Notes under the pieces: model-generated
The model's database searches: none
What the model was told of the DNA's origin: nothing
The model's input: the letters and a program-made list of their open reading frames with translations, nothing else
Part shown: one piece after another, positions 44,524 through 53,504 of the stretch
Position numbering within the stretch: position 1 is the first letter of the stretch
Layout of the letters: each line of letters begins with the position of its first letter
NCBI GenBank assembly: GCA_002385265.1
Contig: DGDD01000155.1
Coordinates: 1 to 54,061 of the forward strand
Reading direction: 5' to 3'
DNA from: Chitinophagaceae bacterium UBA3961
GTDB taxonomy: Bacteria; Bacteroidota; Bacteroidia; Chitinophagales; Chitinophagaceae
Length of the DNA: 54,061 bases
Made by a program: the position numbers and the translations under genes

Positions 44524-44832
44524 TTATTTCTTTTTCTTGAACATCTCTAGCATGCGATCTGTTACTACAAATCCGCCTACTACATTCAGCGTTCCCAGCA
44601 CAACCGCCAGTAACCCTAGAATAAGCGCGATATAGTTATCAGATTCCGCTTTCCCCATTACAATGATGGCTCCAATGATCACCACTCCGTGAATGGCGTT
44701 TGCACCACTCATTAAAGGAGTATGCAATACACTTGGAACTCTTCCAATGATTTCGATCCCAACGAAAATCATTAGGATCACGATATAGATCATTTCTTGA
44801 TGCTGACTGATCCAATTAAGTACTTGCTCCAT
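44524..44832 (-). CDS. pntAB: NAD(P) transhydrogenase alpha-2 (membrane) subunit
   Basis: A 102-aa membrane protein with three or four hydrophobic segments, containing the family's EIIGRVPSVLHTPLMSGANAIHGVVIIGAI stretch and the end TDRMLEMFKKKK. It is the C-terminal membrane part of the alpha subunit encoded separately, as in the three-subunit transhydrogenases. It lies between pntAA (23 nt) and pntB (37 nt). Confidence 0.96.
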   Translation of the reverse strand: MEQVLNWISQHQEMIYIVILMIFVGIEIIGRVPSVLHTPLMSGANAIHGVVIIGAIIVMGKAESDNYIALILGLLAVVLGTLNVVGGFVVTDRMLEMFKKKK

Positions 44833-44855
44833 ATTTTGCTATTGTAATTCGTTAA

Positions 44856-45962
44856 TTATTTTACACGTTCGTGCACTACTTCGCCTCCAAAGTTCACGCA
44901 AGAGCCTTTCACCAGATCATCCTCCCAATTCAAATTCAACGCATTTTCTTTGGTAATAATCAGTTGCAAGAAATTGGTGATGTTCTTACCATATAATTTA
45001 CTGGCGTCTGAAGGCATTGTAGCAGGTAGCGCAGAGTTGCCATAAATGGAAACTCCCTTATGAACAATGGTTTCATTGTTCTTCGTCAATTCTGTGTTTC
45101 CGCCGGTGGCCGCAGCAATATCAATGATCACACTTCCTTTTCTCATTGCTTCAATCATCTCCTGTGTGATCAAAATCGGCGCTTTCTTACCCGGTATCTG
45201 AGCCGTTGTAATAACAATATCAGCTTTCGCAATGCTTTCAGCAATTTTTGCCTTCTGACGTTTTAAGAAATCTTCCGATTGTTCAACAGCATATCCTCCT
45301 GCTTTACTTGCATCTGCCGCACCTTCTACTTCTACGAACTTGGCACCCAAACTCATCACTTCTTCTTTTACTGCCGGACGGGTATCAAATACTTCTACTA
45401 CCGCACCCAAGCGTTTGGCCGTTGCAATAGCTTGCAATCCCGCCACACCCGCTCCTAATATCAACACTTTTGCCGGAGCAATACTCCCGGCAGCGGTCAT
45501 GAACATAGGGAAATAACGAGGATACATTCCCGCAGCCGTAAGCACTGCTTTGTAACCGGCAATGTTGGCTTGAGAACTGAGCACATCCATGCTTTGAGCA
45601 CGTGTAGTACGCGGCAACATGTCTAAACTAAAAACAGTATTTCCACTTGCGGCCCAATCTTTCATCACTGTTTGCTGATACAATGGCTGATACACCCCTA
45701 CCCATACAGTAGCCTTATTAGGCCAAGCCGCTACAGCAGGAGTTTGAATGGCTAATACAATCTCGGCCGATTGTAGAATTTCAGAAGCCGATTTTACACT
45801 TGCACCTACTTTAGAATAATCTTCGTCAGTTGCTGATGCAGTAACACCGGCATCTTTTTCAACCCACACTTCAATGCCTTTTTTGGTAAGCGAAGCAACG
45901 CCTTCCGGTAAGAGCGATACCCTGGTTTCAGGAGCAGGCTCCTTTAGAACGCCAATAATCAT
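44856..45962 (-). CDS. pntAA: NAD(P) transhydrogenase alpha-1 (NAD-binding) subunit
   Basis: A 368-aa soluble domain I protein, related to alanine dehydrogenase. It has MIIGVLKEPAPETRVSLLP at the N-terminus, the Rossmann motif LGAGVAGLQAIATAKRLGAVVEVFDTRP, and the RQD-loop-like YKAVLTAAGMYPRYFPMFMTAAG region. It binds NAD(H) in the cytoplasm and passes hydride to domain III of PntB. It is first in the operon; a TACCTTCG box lies upstream (minus, 46003-46010). Confidence 0.97.
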   Translation of the reverse strand: MIIGVLKEPAPETRVSLLPEGVASLTKKGIEVWVEKDAGVTASATDEDYSKVGASVKSASEILQSAEIVLAIQTPAVAAWPNKATVWVGVYQPLYQQTVMKDWAASGNTVFSLDMLPRTTRAQSMDVLSSQANIAGYKAVLTAAGMYPRYFPMFMTAAGSIAPAKVLILGAGVAGLQAIATAKRLGAVVEVFDTRPAVKEEVMSLGAKFVEVEGAADASKAGGYAVEQSEDFLKRQKAKIAESIAKADIVITTAQIPGKKAPILITQEMIEAMRKGSVIIDIAAATGGNTELTKNNETIVHKGVSIYGNSALPATMPSDASKLYGKNITNFLQLIITKENALNLNWEDDLVKGSCVNFGGEVVHERVK

Positions 45963-46002
45963 AATATAAAATGATAGTTAATTCGTATTCGTAAGATCCA
46001 AT

Positions 46003-46010
46003 CGAAGGTA
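46003..46010 (-). promoter_or_regulatory. -7-like box for the pnt operon
   Basis: TACCTTCG on the minus strand, 40 nt before the pntAA ATG, one mismatch from TAnnTTTG. It lies 8 bp downstream of the end of the preceding methyltransferase gene. Confidence 0.4.
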
Positions 46011-46017
46011 CCAATTT

Positions 46018-46815
46018 TTAAAAGCGTACCGTAAAATCTTGTTTCACCTTAAACGCCGGACTAAAAAAAACGATCCCCACAAAGAACAAATCCACTGTCA
46101 ACATCACACCTTCGTGTTTTTTGATTTCTTCCCAAGCTTCCTCCATCTCTTTACTCCAGTGAATATCGTCAAAAATAAAAATTGAGGTTTCAGACCTTTT
46201 TTGCAAGAGCGCCTCAAAATACCGGAGCGTTGGCTCTTTTCGATGATTGCCATCTATAAATGCCATGTCTACCACCGGCATCATTGCTAGAACCCGCTGC
46301 AGTGTAACGTCAAAATTGCCTTTAATGATACGTACATTCTCTATTCCGAGCAACTTGATGTCTTCTTCGGCTTTTTTGGCAATCAACTCTGCCCCCTCTA
46401 AAGTATGAATCAAACCATCAGGATTAGCCAAAGCTAGGTAGGAAGTAGTGATTCCAAGTGAAGTGCCCAGTTCAATAATGTGATTGGGTTTGTAGTATTG
46501 AACAATGCGAAACAACAATTGTCCGAATTTTCGGGGCTTGGCTGCCCTGGCAGCAATGGAAGAAACGGATCTGGTTTTTACCGATTCATAAGCAGAGCCT
46601 GCTCCGAAATCTTCCACTTCCAATAATTCTTCTTCCTGCTTCAATTGAGTTCTTAATAACTCAACAGTTTCGTAGGCTTTATAAGGAGTGCGATCAATTA
46701 ATATTTTTTCTATAAAATCGTAGACAAAAGGGGAATGCGTACCGTGTCCTTTGCCATTAGACGCGGTGAATAGATATTGAATATACTTGAGTGCTAACTG
46801 TGTTTTTGAATACAC
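46018..46815 (-). CDS. Class I SAM-dependent methyltransferase (O-methyltransferase-like)
   Basis: A 265-aa protein starting with GTG (MYSKTQLALKYIQYLFTASNGKGHGTHSPFVYDF); no ATG is available upstream or near. The Rossmann-type SAM-binding motif is IIELGTSLGITTSYLALA, with the acidic residue in LIHTLEGAE and the catalytic-region MAFIDGNHRKEPTLRYFE and FIFDDIHWS motifs typical of catechol-O-methyltransferase-like/Methyltransf_24 enzymes. Substrate unknown. It lies between folA and the pnt operon on the same strand, with gaps of 91 and 55 nt. Confidence 0.82.
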   Translation of the reverse strand: MYSKTQLALKYIQYLFTASNGKGHGTHSPFVYDFIEKILIDRTPYKAYETVELLRTQLKQEEELLEVEDFGAGSAYESVKTRSVSSIAARAAKPRKFGQLLFRIVQYYKPNHIIELGTSLGITTSYLALANPDGLIHTLEGAELIAKKAEEDIKLLGIENVRIIKGNFDVTLQRVLAMMPVVDMAFIDGNHRKEPTLRYFEALLQKRSETSIFIFDDIHWSKEMEEAWEEIKKHEGVMLTVDLFFVGIVFFSPAFKVKQDFTVRF

Positions 46816-46906
46816 AAGAATAATAAAACTGGTTTTGAAATTGGAACAACAAGATAATCAATAAATTAACAATTAAAAATTATTAAATTATTTAATAATA
46901 CATTGC

Positions 46907-47401
46907 TTACATTATTCGGTTCCAAATTTCAAAACTATAATCCCATTTGTGTTTGGCATCGGCCTTAAAATCGAGCAGCGACACACGCTCCCATTCATGC
47001 TCACTTATTTTTGGAAAATAAGTGTCTCCATCTATTTGAGTATGTACTTTAGTAATATAAAGTTTGTTACAGTAAGGTAAAGCTTGCTTGTAAATTTCTC
47101 CCCCGCCAATTACATAGGCTTCTTTTGCATCTACCGTTTTAGCTAATTCAATGGCTTGCTCCAAACTTTTAGCAACCAAAACACCTTCCTGTTTCCAATC
47201 TTCATTACGAGTAATCACAATATTGGTTCTGCCGTTCAAAGGTTTTCCGAGACTTTCAAAGGTTTTCCGACCCATAATCACAGGCATCGCCCAAGTGGTA
47301 TTCTTGAAGAATTTCATGTCGTTAGGCAAGTGCCATAACAACTGATTGTCTTTTCCAATTGCTAAATTTTCTGAAACGGCCACTACTATCGAAACTACCA
47401 T
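46907..47401 (-). CDS. folA: Dihydrofolate reductase
   Basis: A 164-aa NADPH-dependent enzyme restoring tetrahydrofolate after thymidylate synthesis. Visible: VVAVSENLAIGKDNQLLWHLPNDMKFFK with catalytic Asp28, the VIMGRKTFESLGKPL cofactor motif, and YVIGGGEIYKQALP. It begins 11 nt downstream of thyA, so the pair forms the thyA-folA operon, making thymidylate and recycling the dihydrofolate produced. Confidence 0.97.
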   Translation of the reverse strand: MVVSIVVAVSENLAIGKDNQLLWHLPNDMKFFKNTTWAMPVIMGRKTFESLGKPLNGRTNIVITRNEDWKQEGVLVAKSLEQAIELAKTVDAKEAYVIGGGEIYKQALPYCNKLYITKVHTQIDGDTYFPKISEHEWERVSLLDFKADAKHKWDYSFEIWNRIM

Positions 47402-47412
47402 GCTATTGGGTT

Positions 47413-48207
47413 TTAAACTGCTACCGGAGCTTTGATTCCCGGATGTGACTGATAATTCTCTAAGGTAAAATCTTCAAACTTGAAACCGAAGATGTCTTTT
47501 ACATCCGGATTCAATTTCATAGTTGGTAAGGGAAATGGTTCTCGACTCAATTGAAGATTCACTTGATCAATGTGATTGTTATAAATATGAACATCTCCAA
47601 AACTATGTACAAAGCTGCCTGGTTTCAAATTGCATACTTGCGCAACCATCAAAGTAAGCAAAGCATACGATGCAATGTTAAAGGGCACGCCTAAAAACAC
47701 ATCGGCACTTCTTTGATACAATTGACAACTCAATTCGCCATTGGCAACATAAAACTGAAACAAACTGTGGCAAGGCATCAATGCCATTTTCGGCAACTCT
47801 GCAACATTCCATGCACTAATGATAAGACGACGACTGTCTGGGTTCTTTTTAATTTGATCAATCAGATCTTTTACTTGATCCACCAGAACTCCATTGGCAC
47901 CTTCCCAACTTCTCCACTGCTTGCCATAAACGGGTCCAAGCTCACCATTCTCGTCCGCCCACTCATCCCAAATACTCACTCCATTTTCTTTCAAATACTG
48001 GATATTGGTTTCGCCTTTCAAGAACCATAGCAATTCATGAATAATGCTCTTTAAATGCACTTTTTTAGTAGTCACCAAAGGAAACCCCTCTTTCAAATCG
48101 AAGCGCATTTGATAGCCAAAACAACTGATGGTTCCGGTACCGGTACGGTCATGTTTTTGGACGCCGGTATCCAAAATATGGCGGAGCAGGTCATGATACT
48201 GTTTCAT
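47413..48207 (-). CDS. thyA: Thymidylate synthase
   Basis: A 264-aa enzyme converting dUMP to dTMP with methylene-THF. It has the nucleophile Cys146 in [13 protein letters not shown], the same number as in E. coli, the phosphate-binding RTGTGT and RRLIISAWN motifs, and the [20 protein letters not shown] block. Length and start are standard. First gene of the thyA-folA unit. Confidence 0.98.
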   Translation of the reverse strand: MKQYHDLLRHILDTGVQKHDRTGTGTISCFGYQMRFDLKEGFPLVTTKKVHLKSIIHELLWFLKGETNIQYLKENGVSIWDEWADENGELGPVYGKQWRSWEGANGVLVDQVKDLIDQIKKNPDSRRLIISAWNVAELPKMALMPCHSLFQFYVANGELSCQLYQRSADVFLGVPFNIASYALLTLMVAQVCNLKPGSFVHSFGDVHIYNNHIDQVNLQLSREPFPLPTMKLNPDVKDIFGFKFEDFTLENYQSHPGIKAPVAV

Positions 48208-48296
48208 GCCTGCAAATTAAACCCAAAGTAGATTTTTGGAGTAAAAAGTAATTAACAATTGGAAGCGACCTTCTTAATAATTTCTTTGAAATAGAA

Positions 48297-49541
48297 TCAA
48301 GCTTTTTTGCTTTTTCTGCGCTCTAACTCTTTCTTAATCAAGCCTAATTCTCGGCCTGTTTGTCCGGCTACACTGCTATTTTCCTGAGCCCTGCGCATTA
48401 GGTAAGGTATCACGTCTTTGATAGGTCCGAATGGTAGGTATTTGCTCACAGAAAAGCCGGCGTTTGCCAAATTGAAGGTGATGTTATCACTCATTCCATA
48501 TAATTGAGAAAAATGGACATGAGAGTGGTTGTGGGGAATGCCCTTTTCGTCCATCAATTGAGTAGTCAGTAAATTACTGTATTCATTGTGAGAAGCCACA
48601 ATTACCGCAATTCGGTCGAGGTTCTCAATAGAGAAACGCACCCCGGCATTGTAATCGCGATCCGAAGCCTCTTTGCTTGGTTGAATGGGAGAAGCATAGT
48701 TGAGTTGTTGCGCTCTTGCTCTTTCTTTTTCCATGTAAGCACCACGAACCAGTTTCGCTCCTAAAATAAAATTGCGAATAACGGCCGCTTCATGAGAATC
48801 CTCCAAGAATTTCAAGCGATCGTGGCGGTACAGTTGATAGGTATTGTAAACAACTGCTTTTGTTTTGTTGTATTGTTCCATCATCAAGATGGTTAGTACG
48901 TCTACCGGATCTTGAATCCAAGTTTCCTCTGCATCCACCAACACTCCAACATTCTTTTCTGCCGCAGTAGCACATATTTTTTGCAACCGAGCGCTTACTC
49001 TTTGCCACTCTGCTTGTTCTTCGGCACTCAAACCTTCCAATGCCTTTGCATAGCGCTTCATCAAACTACCTGCATGGGAATGTACCGATTGATCCAATTT
49101 CTCCAAAAGTCCAAAGCGTGCCAATCCGGTTACTTTGATACTCATAAAAGGAATATTCGGTTGAGTTGCAGCGTAGTTGATCACTTTGATGAATTCCTCG
49201 CAAGAATGATCAAATCCGGCTTCCCCGTCTTCGCCGCCTTCTACCCCATAGTCCAATATCACCTGAACTTTATAATCACCCAAAGTTTTAGCAACTGAAG
49301 CAGTTTCCTCAAGTGTTTCTCCTCCTACAAATTGTTTGAAGATGGTGCTGCGGATAATTCCCTGAATGGGAAGACCGATCTTGATAGCCCAGGGAGTAAT
49401 TTTAGTACCCCAACGTACCAAACTAGCATAGCTCATTGATGAAAACAAAAAATGGGCCTGCTTGAGAGATTTGTCCGATTTATATGCGAATGCATTCTCG
49501 GTATTGTCGAAAGAAATTGTACCTAGATTTGTTTGACTCAT
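48297..49541 (-). CDS. Proline dehydrogenase
   Basis: A 414-aa FAD-dependent enzyme oxidising proline to pyrroline-5-carboxylate, the PutA N-terminal activity as a separate protein. Its TIM-barrel motifs include DYGVEGGEDGEAGFDHS, SIKVTGLARFGLL, VLVDAEETWIQDPVD, YNTYQLYRHDRL, KLVRGAYMEKERARA (substrate-binding Arg pair region), VIVASHNEYS and QLYGMSDN. The frame opens at a GTG-like codon at 49553; ATG 49541 (MSQTNLG) is a more typical start and follows a TAAATTTG box. The P5C dehydrogenase partner is not in this window. Confidence 0.94.
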   Translation of the reverse strand: MSQTNLGTISFDNTENAFAYKSDKSLKQAHFLFSSMSYASLVRWGTKITPWAIKIGLPIQGIIRSTIFKQFVGGETLEETASVAKTLGDYKVQVILDYGVEGGEDGEAGFDHSCEEFIKVINYAATQPNIPFMSIKVTGLARFGLLEKLDQSVHSHAGSLMKRYAKALEGLSAEEQAEWQRVSARLQKICATAAEKNVGVLVDAEETWIQDPVDVLTILMMEQYNKTKAVVYNTYQLYRHDRLKFLEDSHEAAVIRNFILGAKLVRGAYMEKERARAQQLNYASPIQPSKEASDRDYNAGVRFSIENLDRIAVIVASHNEYSNLLTTQLMDEKGIPHNHSHVHFSQLYGMSDNITFNLANAGFSVSKYLPFGPIKDVIPYLMRRAQENSSVAGQTGRELGLIKKELERRKSKKA

Positions 49542-49560
49542 ATCTGCTACCAATATGGCG

Positions 49561-49568
49561 CAAATTTA
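49561..49568 (-). promoter_or_regulatory. -7 box for proline dehydrogenase
   Basis: TAAATTTG on the minus strand, 19 nt before the ATG at 49541, with a T-rich TTTTTTTG 15 nt upstream in the -33 region (spacing shorter than usual). Confidence 0.55.
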
Positions 49569-49613
49569 ACCGAATCTATGATACAAAAAAACGTTTGTTA
49601 GATTCTGCTTCTG

Positions 49614-50147
49614 CTATTGCCGATTAATTTTATCTAGAATTGCTTTTTCACGTCGCTTTAACCAGAGCTGGTCTGACACGTGGTTACTCCGCTTTTGCAT
49701 CACAAAGCTCCCATTGGGCTTCTCCAAAGTGTTCAGGCTCTCAAAATTAGAGAACCAAATACCCTTTAATGAAGCTACATCACCCGTATCATTCAATTCC
49801 ACTTTAAACTGATAACAATTCGTAGTACCCATTCCATCTATATAACGGCCTTGAATAAACGAGAACGGAAATGATTGCTTTTTACCCATTTTCCCGTACC
49901 AGGTGTACCAGCAATTGGCCTTATCACCATCCTTCGTGTCTTGAGGGAAAAAATATACAATACCATATACTTCACGCTCCACTTGAACCAATTCCCAAGT
50001 CATTACATAGTTTCGATCCAACCCGCTAAAATTGCCATTGGCTTTTAAATTTCCAACCCAGGTGCCGGTCAAATCAACACTATCTTCCTGTGCCTTGGCA
50101 TTGTGAAAAACAGAAAGCGTTACAAATAAGAGGAGCATGTATTTCAT
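49614..50147 (-). CDS. Secreted protein of unknown function
   Basis: A 177-aa protein with a signal peptide (about 1-19, ending NAKAQ). The mature part begins DLTGTWVGNLKANGNF and is beta-rich with aromatic strands (YVMTWELVQVEREVYGIVYFF, CWYTWYGKM, FSFIQGRYIDG), suggesting a small beta-barrel or lipocalin-like sandwich. The basic C-terminus (WLKRREKAILDKINRQ) is unusual for such a protein. No family recognised. It appears monocistronic, between proline dehydrogenase and the divergent epimerase. Confidence 0.6.
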   Translation of the reverse strand: MKYMLLLFVTLSVFHNAKAQEDSVDLTGTWVGNLKANGNFSGLDRNYVMTWELVQVEREVYGIVYFFPQDTKDGDKANCWYTWYGKMGKKQSFPFSFIQGRYIDGMGTTNCYQFKVELNDTGDVASLKGIWFSNFESLNTLEKPNGSFVMQKRSNHVSDQLWLKRREKAILDKINRQ

Positions 50148-50319
50148 GGAGTTAATTTTCTACTCAAAAGTTACGGTAATATTTTCACTGAAAACAATTG
50201 TTAACATTGGATTAAACAAATATCGATTATTTGAGATATGATAAGAAATAGGCTAAAGCAACTAAACTATCTCTTACTCTTCCGTTTTTTTAGTATTTTC
50301 CAAATCTATTCTAGTTCAA

Positions 50320-51420
50320 ATGAAAATTACAAGCACGGAAATTTACAAATTAACGATCCCAATGGAACCCTTTGTGATCGCCACAGAAACCTCCTATTAT
50401 ACTCAGAATATATTCATCAGAATTCACACGAACGAAGGAATCACAGGTGTAGGTGAATGTTCAGCCTTTCCTATGCTCGTTGGGGAAACGCAAAACACCT
50501 GTTACGAAGTAGCCAAAGATTTTGCAAGAATGCTGCGAGGTTGGAACCCGCTTGAAATAGAACAGTGCTTAAAACTACTAGACGACTATATTTCAAACAA
50601 CACTTCAATCAAGAGCGCCTTTGATATGGCGTTTTATGACATCAGCTCAAAAGCAGCCAATTTGCCTCTTTATCAATTTCTTGGCGGACAACGAAAAACC
50701 ATCCAAACCGATCTTACCATCGGAATTGCAGAACCGCAAAAAATGGCAAATACCGCTGTTAAATATGTAAAAGATGGTGTCAAGATCATAAAAGTCAAAC
50801 TTGGCAAAAATGCCAAGGAAGACGTTCTTAGAATGAAACTAATTCGAGAAGCAGTAGAACCCGATATTCAGTTAAGGATAGATGCCAATCAAGGCTGGAC
50901 TTTTGACGACGCGCTCTACGCATTAACAGAAATTGCTGCTTATGATATTCAATACTGCGAACAACCCATGAGGCGTTACAACGATCCTCTTTTGCCCAAA
51001 TTGAAATCACTCTCTCCTATTAAAATAATGGCCGATGAAAGTGTATTCGATCACAGAGATGCGATTCGATTAATTGAAGCGAATGCCTGCGATTATGTAA
51101 ACATTAAACTCGCAAAATCGGGTGGCATTCGTGAAGCAATCAGAATTGCGGATGCCTGCAAAGAACGCAATGTTCCATGCATGCTTGGCGGAATGGTTGA
51201 AAGCAGAATGGCTCTTACAGCAAAAGTGCATCTCGCTATGAGTCATGATGGCATCAAATTCTACGATTTGGATACTTGCTTATTGGGTCATTTGGCCGAC
51301 CCCGTATTAGGTGGTGCCGTTTACAACAATTACTTTTTGGAACTTCCGGAAAAAGCAGGAATCGGAGCTGATATTGACCAAAACTTTTTAAACAAGATGG
51401 AGAGAACAATCATCTCTTAA
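50320..51420 (+). CDS. Enolase-superfamily dipeptide epimerase (L-Ala-D/L-Glu type)
   Basis: A 366-aa muconate-lactonising-subgroup enzyme. Catalytic elements: K158-V-K160 at the end of barrel strand 2, metal ligands Asp188 (IDANQGW), Glu214 (CEQPM) and Asp239 (MADES), and K263/K266 (NIKLAKSGG). In many bacteria such enzymes convert the murein dipeptide L-Ala-D-Glu to L-Ala-L-Glu for recycling; substrate here is inferred from the family. The N-terminus (MKITSTEIYKLTIPMEPF) fits. It is divergent from the 49614 gene and ends 10 nt before a convergent lipoprotein gene. Confidence 0.88.
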   Translation: MKITSTEIYKLTIPMEPFVIATETSYYTQNIFIRIHTNEGITGVGECSAFPMLVGETQNTCYEVAKDFARMLRGWNPLEIEQCLKLLDDYISNNTSIKSAFDMAFYDISSKAANLPLYQFLGGQRKTIQTDLTIGIAEPQKMANTAVKYVKDGVKIIKVKLGKNAKEDVLRMKLIREAVEPDIQLRIDANQGWTFDDALYALTEIAAYDIQYCEQPMRRYNDPLLPKLKSLSPIKIMADESVFDHRDAIRLIEANACDYVNIKLAKSGGIREAIRIADACKERNVPCMLGGMVESRMALTAKVHLAMSHDGIKFYDLDTCLLGHLADPVLGGAVYNNYFLELPEKAGIGADIDQNFLNKMERTIIS

Positions 51421-51430
51421 TAGTACCAAT

Positions 51431-51754
51431 TTATTGAATCGCGAGAATCCGAATATAAGGATAGGCTAAAGCAGCATTGCCGCATTTGAACGATTGCGTC
51501 ATCAACTCATATCGAAGTTTTACACGCAGGGAATCTTTCTGATAATGCTCGGGTAAATTAATGGCACGATAAGAGCCCATATTGTCTACCACAAGTACCC
51601 AATCGCAACCGCCATTCAACAAAGAACCGGTCCATTTTATTTGCGCACCGATAAAGGGAGTTTGACAGGATTCACACGAGTTATCATTCTCACACGACTG
51701 TAAAATAGTGGTTATAAAAACCACCAACATACCTGTTCTAATTGCAGCTTTCAT
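51431..51754 (-). CDS. Small lipoprotein of unknown function
   Basis: A 107-aa protein with a lipobox-like ILQSC (Cys about 20), followed by a cysteine-rich segment (CENDNSCESCQTPF) and two later cysteines (NGGCDWVLVV, FKCGNAA), so it may be disulphide-stabilised. The GTG three bases upstream is also possible as start; I prefer the ATG at 51754. No family recognised. The stop lies 10 nt from the convergent epimerase stop. Confidence 0.6.
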   Translation of the reverse strand: MKAAIRTGMLVVFITTILQSCENDNSCESCQTPFIGAQIKWTGSLLNGGCDWVLVVDNMGSYRAINLPEHYQKDSLRVKLRYELMTQSFKCGNAALAYPYIRILAIQ

Positions 51755-51846
51755 CACATAAAAACTAACGAATTCGGGCTTTTTCTAGTATTCACTAGTG
51801 GTTTCCTACTAATCAAACTGGTTCTTTCAAATTAGGACGCAACCAG

Positions 51847-51854
51847 TATCTTTG
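51847..51854 (+). promoter_or_regulatory. -7 box for the thioesterase gene
   Basis: TATCTTTG matches TAnnTTTG exactly and ends 15 nt before the ATG at 51870. Confidence 0.55.
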
Positions 51855-51869
51855 CAAAAATTTTATTCA

Positions 51870-52388
51870 ATGGATCAAGTGGCAAAAACGGCAAAAGAGT
51901 CGCATGTGGTTATGACTGAATTAGTGCTCCCAAACGATACCAATACATTTGGCAATCTTATGGGTGGACGATTGATGTATTGGATGGACATTGCTGCAGC
52001 CCTAGCCGCCATGAAGCATTGCAATGCTCCCGTGGTTACAGCCTCTGTTGATAACATTTCATTCGAAGCTCCCATCAAATTGGGCAATGTGGTACACATT
52101 GAAGCCAAAGTTTCCCGCGCCTTCAATTCCTCCATGGAAGTACATCTCCAAATTTGGGGTGAAGATGTGGTACATCAATACAAATACAAGAGCAATGAAG
52201 CTTATTTTACCTTCGTTTCACTTGATCCCAACGGAAAGCCCCGAAAAGTGGCACCTATTATTCCGGAGACAGAGGTAGAGAAAACATTGTTTGAAGGTGC
52301 TTTGCGCCGTCGTCAAGTTCGTTTGATACTTGGAGGGAAAATGAAACCCTCGGAAGCAGATGAATTAAAAGCCTTGTTCACTAAATAA
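51870..52388 (+). CDS. Hotdog-fold acyl-CoA thioesterase
   Basis: A 172-aa cytoplasmic acyl-CoA hydrolase of the YciA/ACOT family. It has the active-site block NDTNTFGNLMGGRLMYWMD (Asn25, Asp40), VVTASVDNISFEAPIKLGNVV and AYFTFVSLDPNGKP. Single hotdog domain plus a helical C-terminal extension. The frame begins at a TTG (51852), part of the -7 box; the ATG at 51870 is the true start. Ends 7 nt before the convergent 52396 gene. Confidence 0.9.
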   Translation: MDQVAKTAKESHVVMTELVLPNDTNTFGNLMGGRLMYWMDIAAALAAMKHCNAPVVTASVDNISFEAPIKLGNVVHIEAKVSRAFNSSMEVHLQIWGEDVVHQYKYKSNEAYFTFVSLDPNGKPRKVAPIIPETEVEKTLFEGALRRRQVRLILGGKMKPSEADELKALFTK

Positions 52389-52395
52389 TCAAAGC

Positions 52396-53460
52396 TTATT
52401 TAGCAGGCCGATAGTCTACCGGAAGCATATTAGCAACGCGTTCAAATCCCCAATATCCTTCATACATAACTGCAAGGGGATTGGCGAGGCCTCCTTGTTG
52501 ATCTAAAAAAGCCGGTGGTTCTACCATTCGAATTTTAGCCGTAAAGATGCGTCCTCCCATACCTGAAAACGGTTGACGCCTTGCCAAATAACCCGATCCA
52601 TAAAGAATACCGGAATATCGAATTTCCAAGTAGTTTGCAATGTTCAGTCGATACACATTCAAACCTGCGGTACTATCTTGCACCAACAGCGTTTTCAAGG
52701 ATTCTTCTGTGAACGCTTTGCTATTTTGATCGAAAACAGAAAAATGATTTAAAGCCAGGTTTTTATCGAGCAGCGAGTGGTAGAAATTCATCGTGCTTCC
52801 TTTGTAGTAGCGCTCTCTATTCTTAATGTACTTAAGTTTTACTTTCCCATCTCGTCCAATCAAATCTTCAAAACGCGTATACCCGTAGAAGTATACTTTT
52901 TGCGTTACAGGATCATACGAAAACCGCTCTAATTGAAAATGTATGAGGTAGCCCAATTCCTCATTCACTACTTCCAAAGGCACCGCACTAAAAGCTCTAA
53001 TTTCTTTTTTTGTATCTCCTTCTTCGAACAATACTTCATCTTCATTCAAAATACTGCAATTATTGGCGGCCTGTGTAACTCCCAAAAAGTGCTCACGAAA
53101 TATTCGCATCCACTCCGCTTTCTCACGCTTGGTGGTTACTACAATATTGCGTAGCTCATTCTGCTTTTTTTGAAGTCGAAACGTGATCCTGAAATCCTTA
53201 CTTTGAATTTGCAGGCGGTACACAACAGGATTGTATCCAACATAACTAACAACAATATCGTAAAAACCCGGATTGATTTTCTTGAGATCAAAGAAGCCGG
53301 AATCATTGGTGGTAGTACCGATAGTAGAATTGTTGATGTAAACGCTGGCTTTGGAGAGAGGTTGCCCCGTGGTTTCTTCTAACACAGTACCAAACACCGA
53401 TGCTTGCGAAAAACACCAGCACGGAATCAAGCTTAAAAAGATCGCAACAAAAAGTTTCAT
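52396..53460 (-). CDS. Exported protein with carboxypeptidase-regulatory-like domain
   Basis: A 354-aa protein with a signal peptide (MKLFVAIFLSLIPCWCFSQA). Residues about 23-100 form a CarboxypepD_reg-like beta-sandwich (ASVFGTVLEETTGQPLSKASVYI, NPGFYDIVVSYVGYNPVV), as at the N-terminus of TonB-dependent receptors, but no plug or barrel follows. The rest (about 110-354) matches nothing I recognise and is probably beta-rich (YFYGYTRFEDLIG, LEIRYSGILYGSGYLARRQP). The ATG at 53460 is used. It is upstream of nothing obvious; the acyltransferase gene precedes it by 44 nt on the same strand. Confidence 0.75.
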   Translation of the reverse strand: MKLFVAIFLSLIPCWCFSQASVFGTVLEETTGQPLSKASVYINNSTIGTTTNDSGFFDLKKINPGFYDIVVSYVGYNPVVYRLQIQSKDFRITFRLQKKQNELRNIVVTTKREKAEWMRIFREHFLGVTQAANNCSILNEDEVLFEEGDTKKEIRAFSAVPLEVVNEELGYLIHFQLERFSYDPVTQKVYFYGYTRFEDLIGRDGKVKLKYIKNRERYYKGSTMNFYHSLLDKNLALNHFSVFDQNSKAFTEESLKTLLVQDSTAGLNVYRLNIANYLEIRYSGILYGSGYLARRQPFSGMGGRIFTAKIRMVEPPAFLDQQGGLANPLAVMYEGYWGFERVANMLPVDYRPAK

Positions 53461-53504
53461 ACTGATGCCCAATTGAAGTTTAATTGCGTGGCAAAACAGC
53501 GTTA

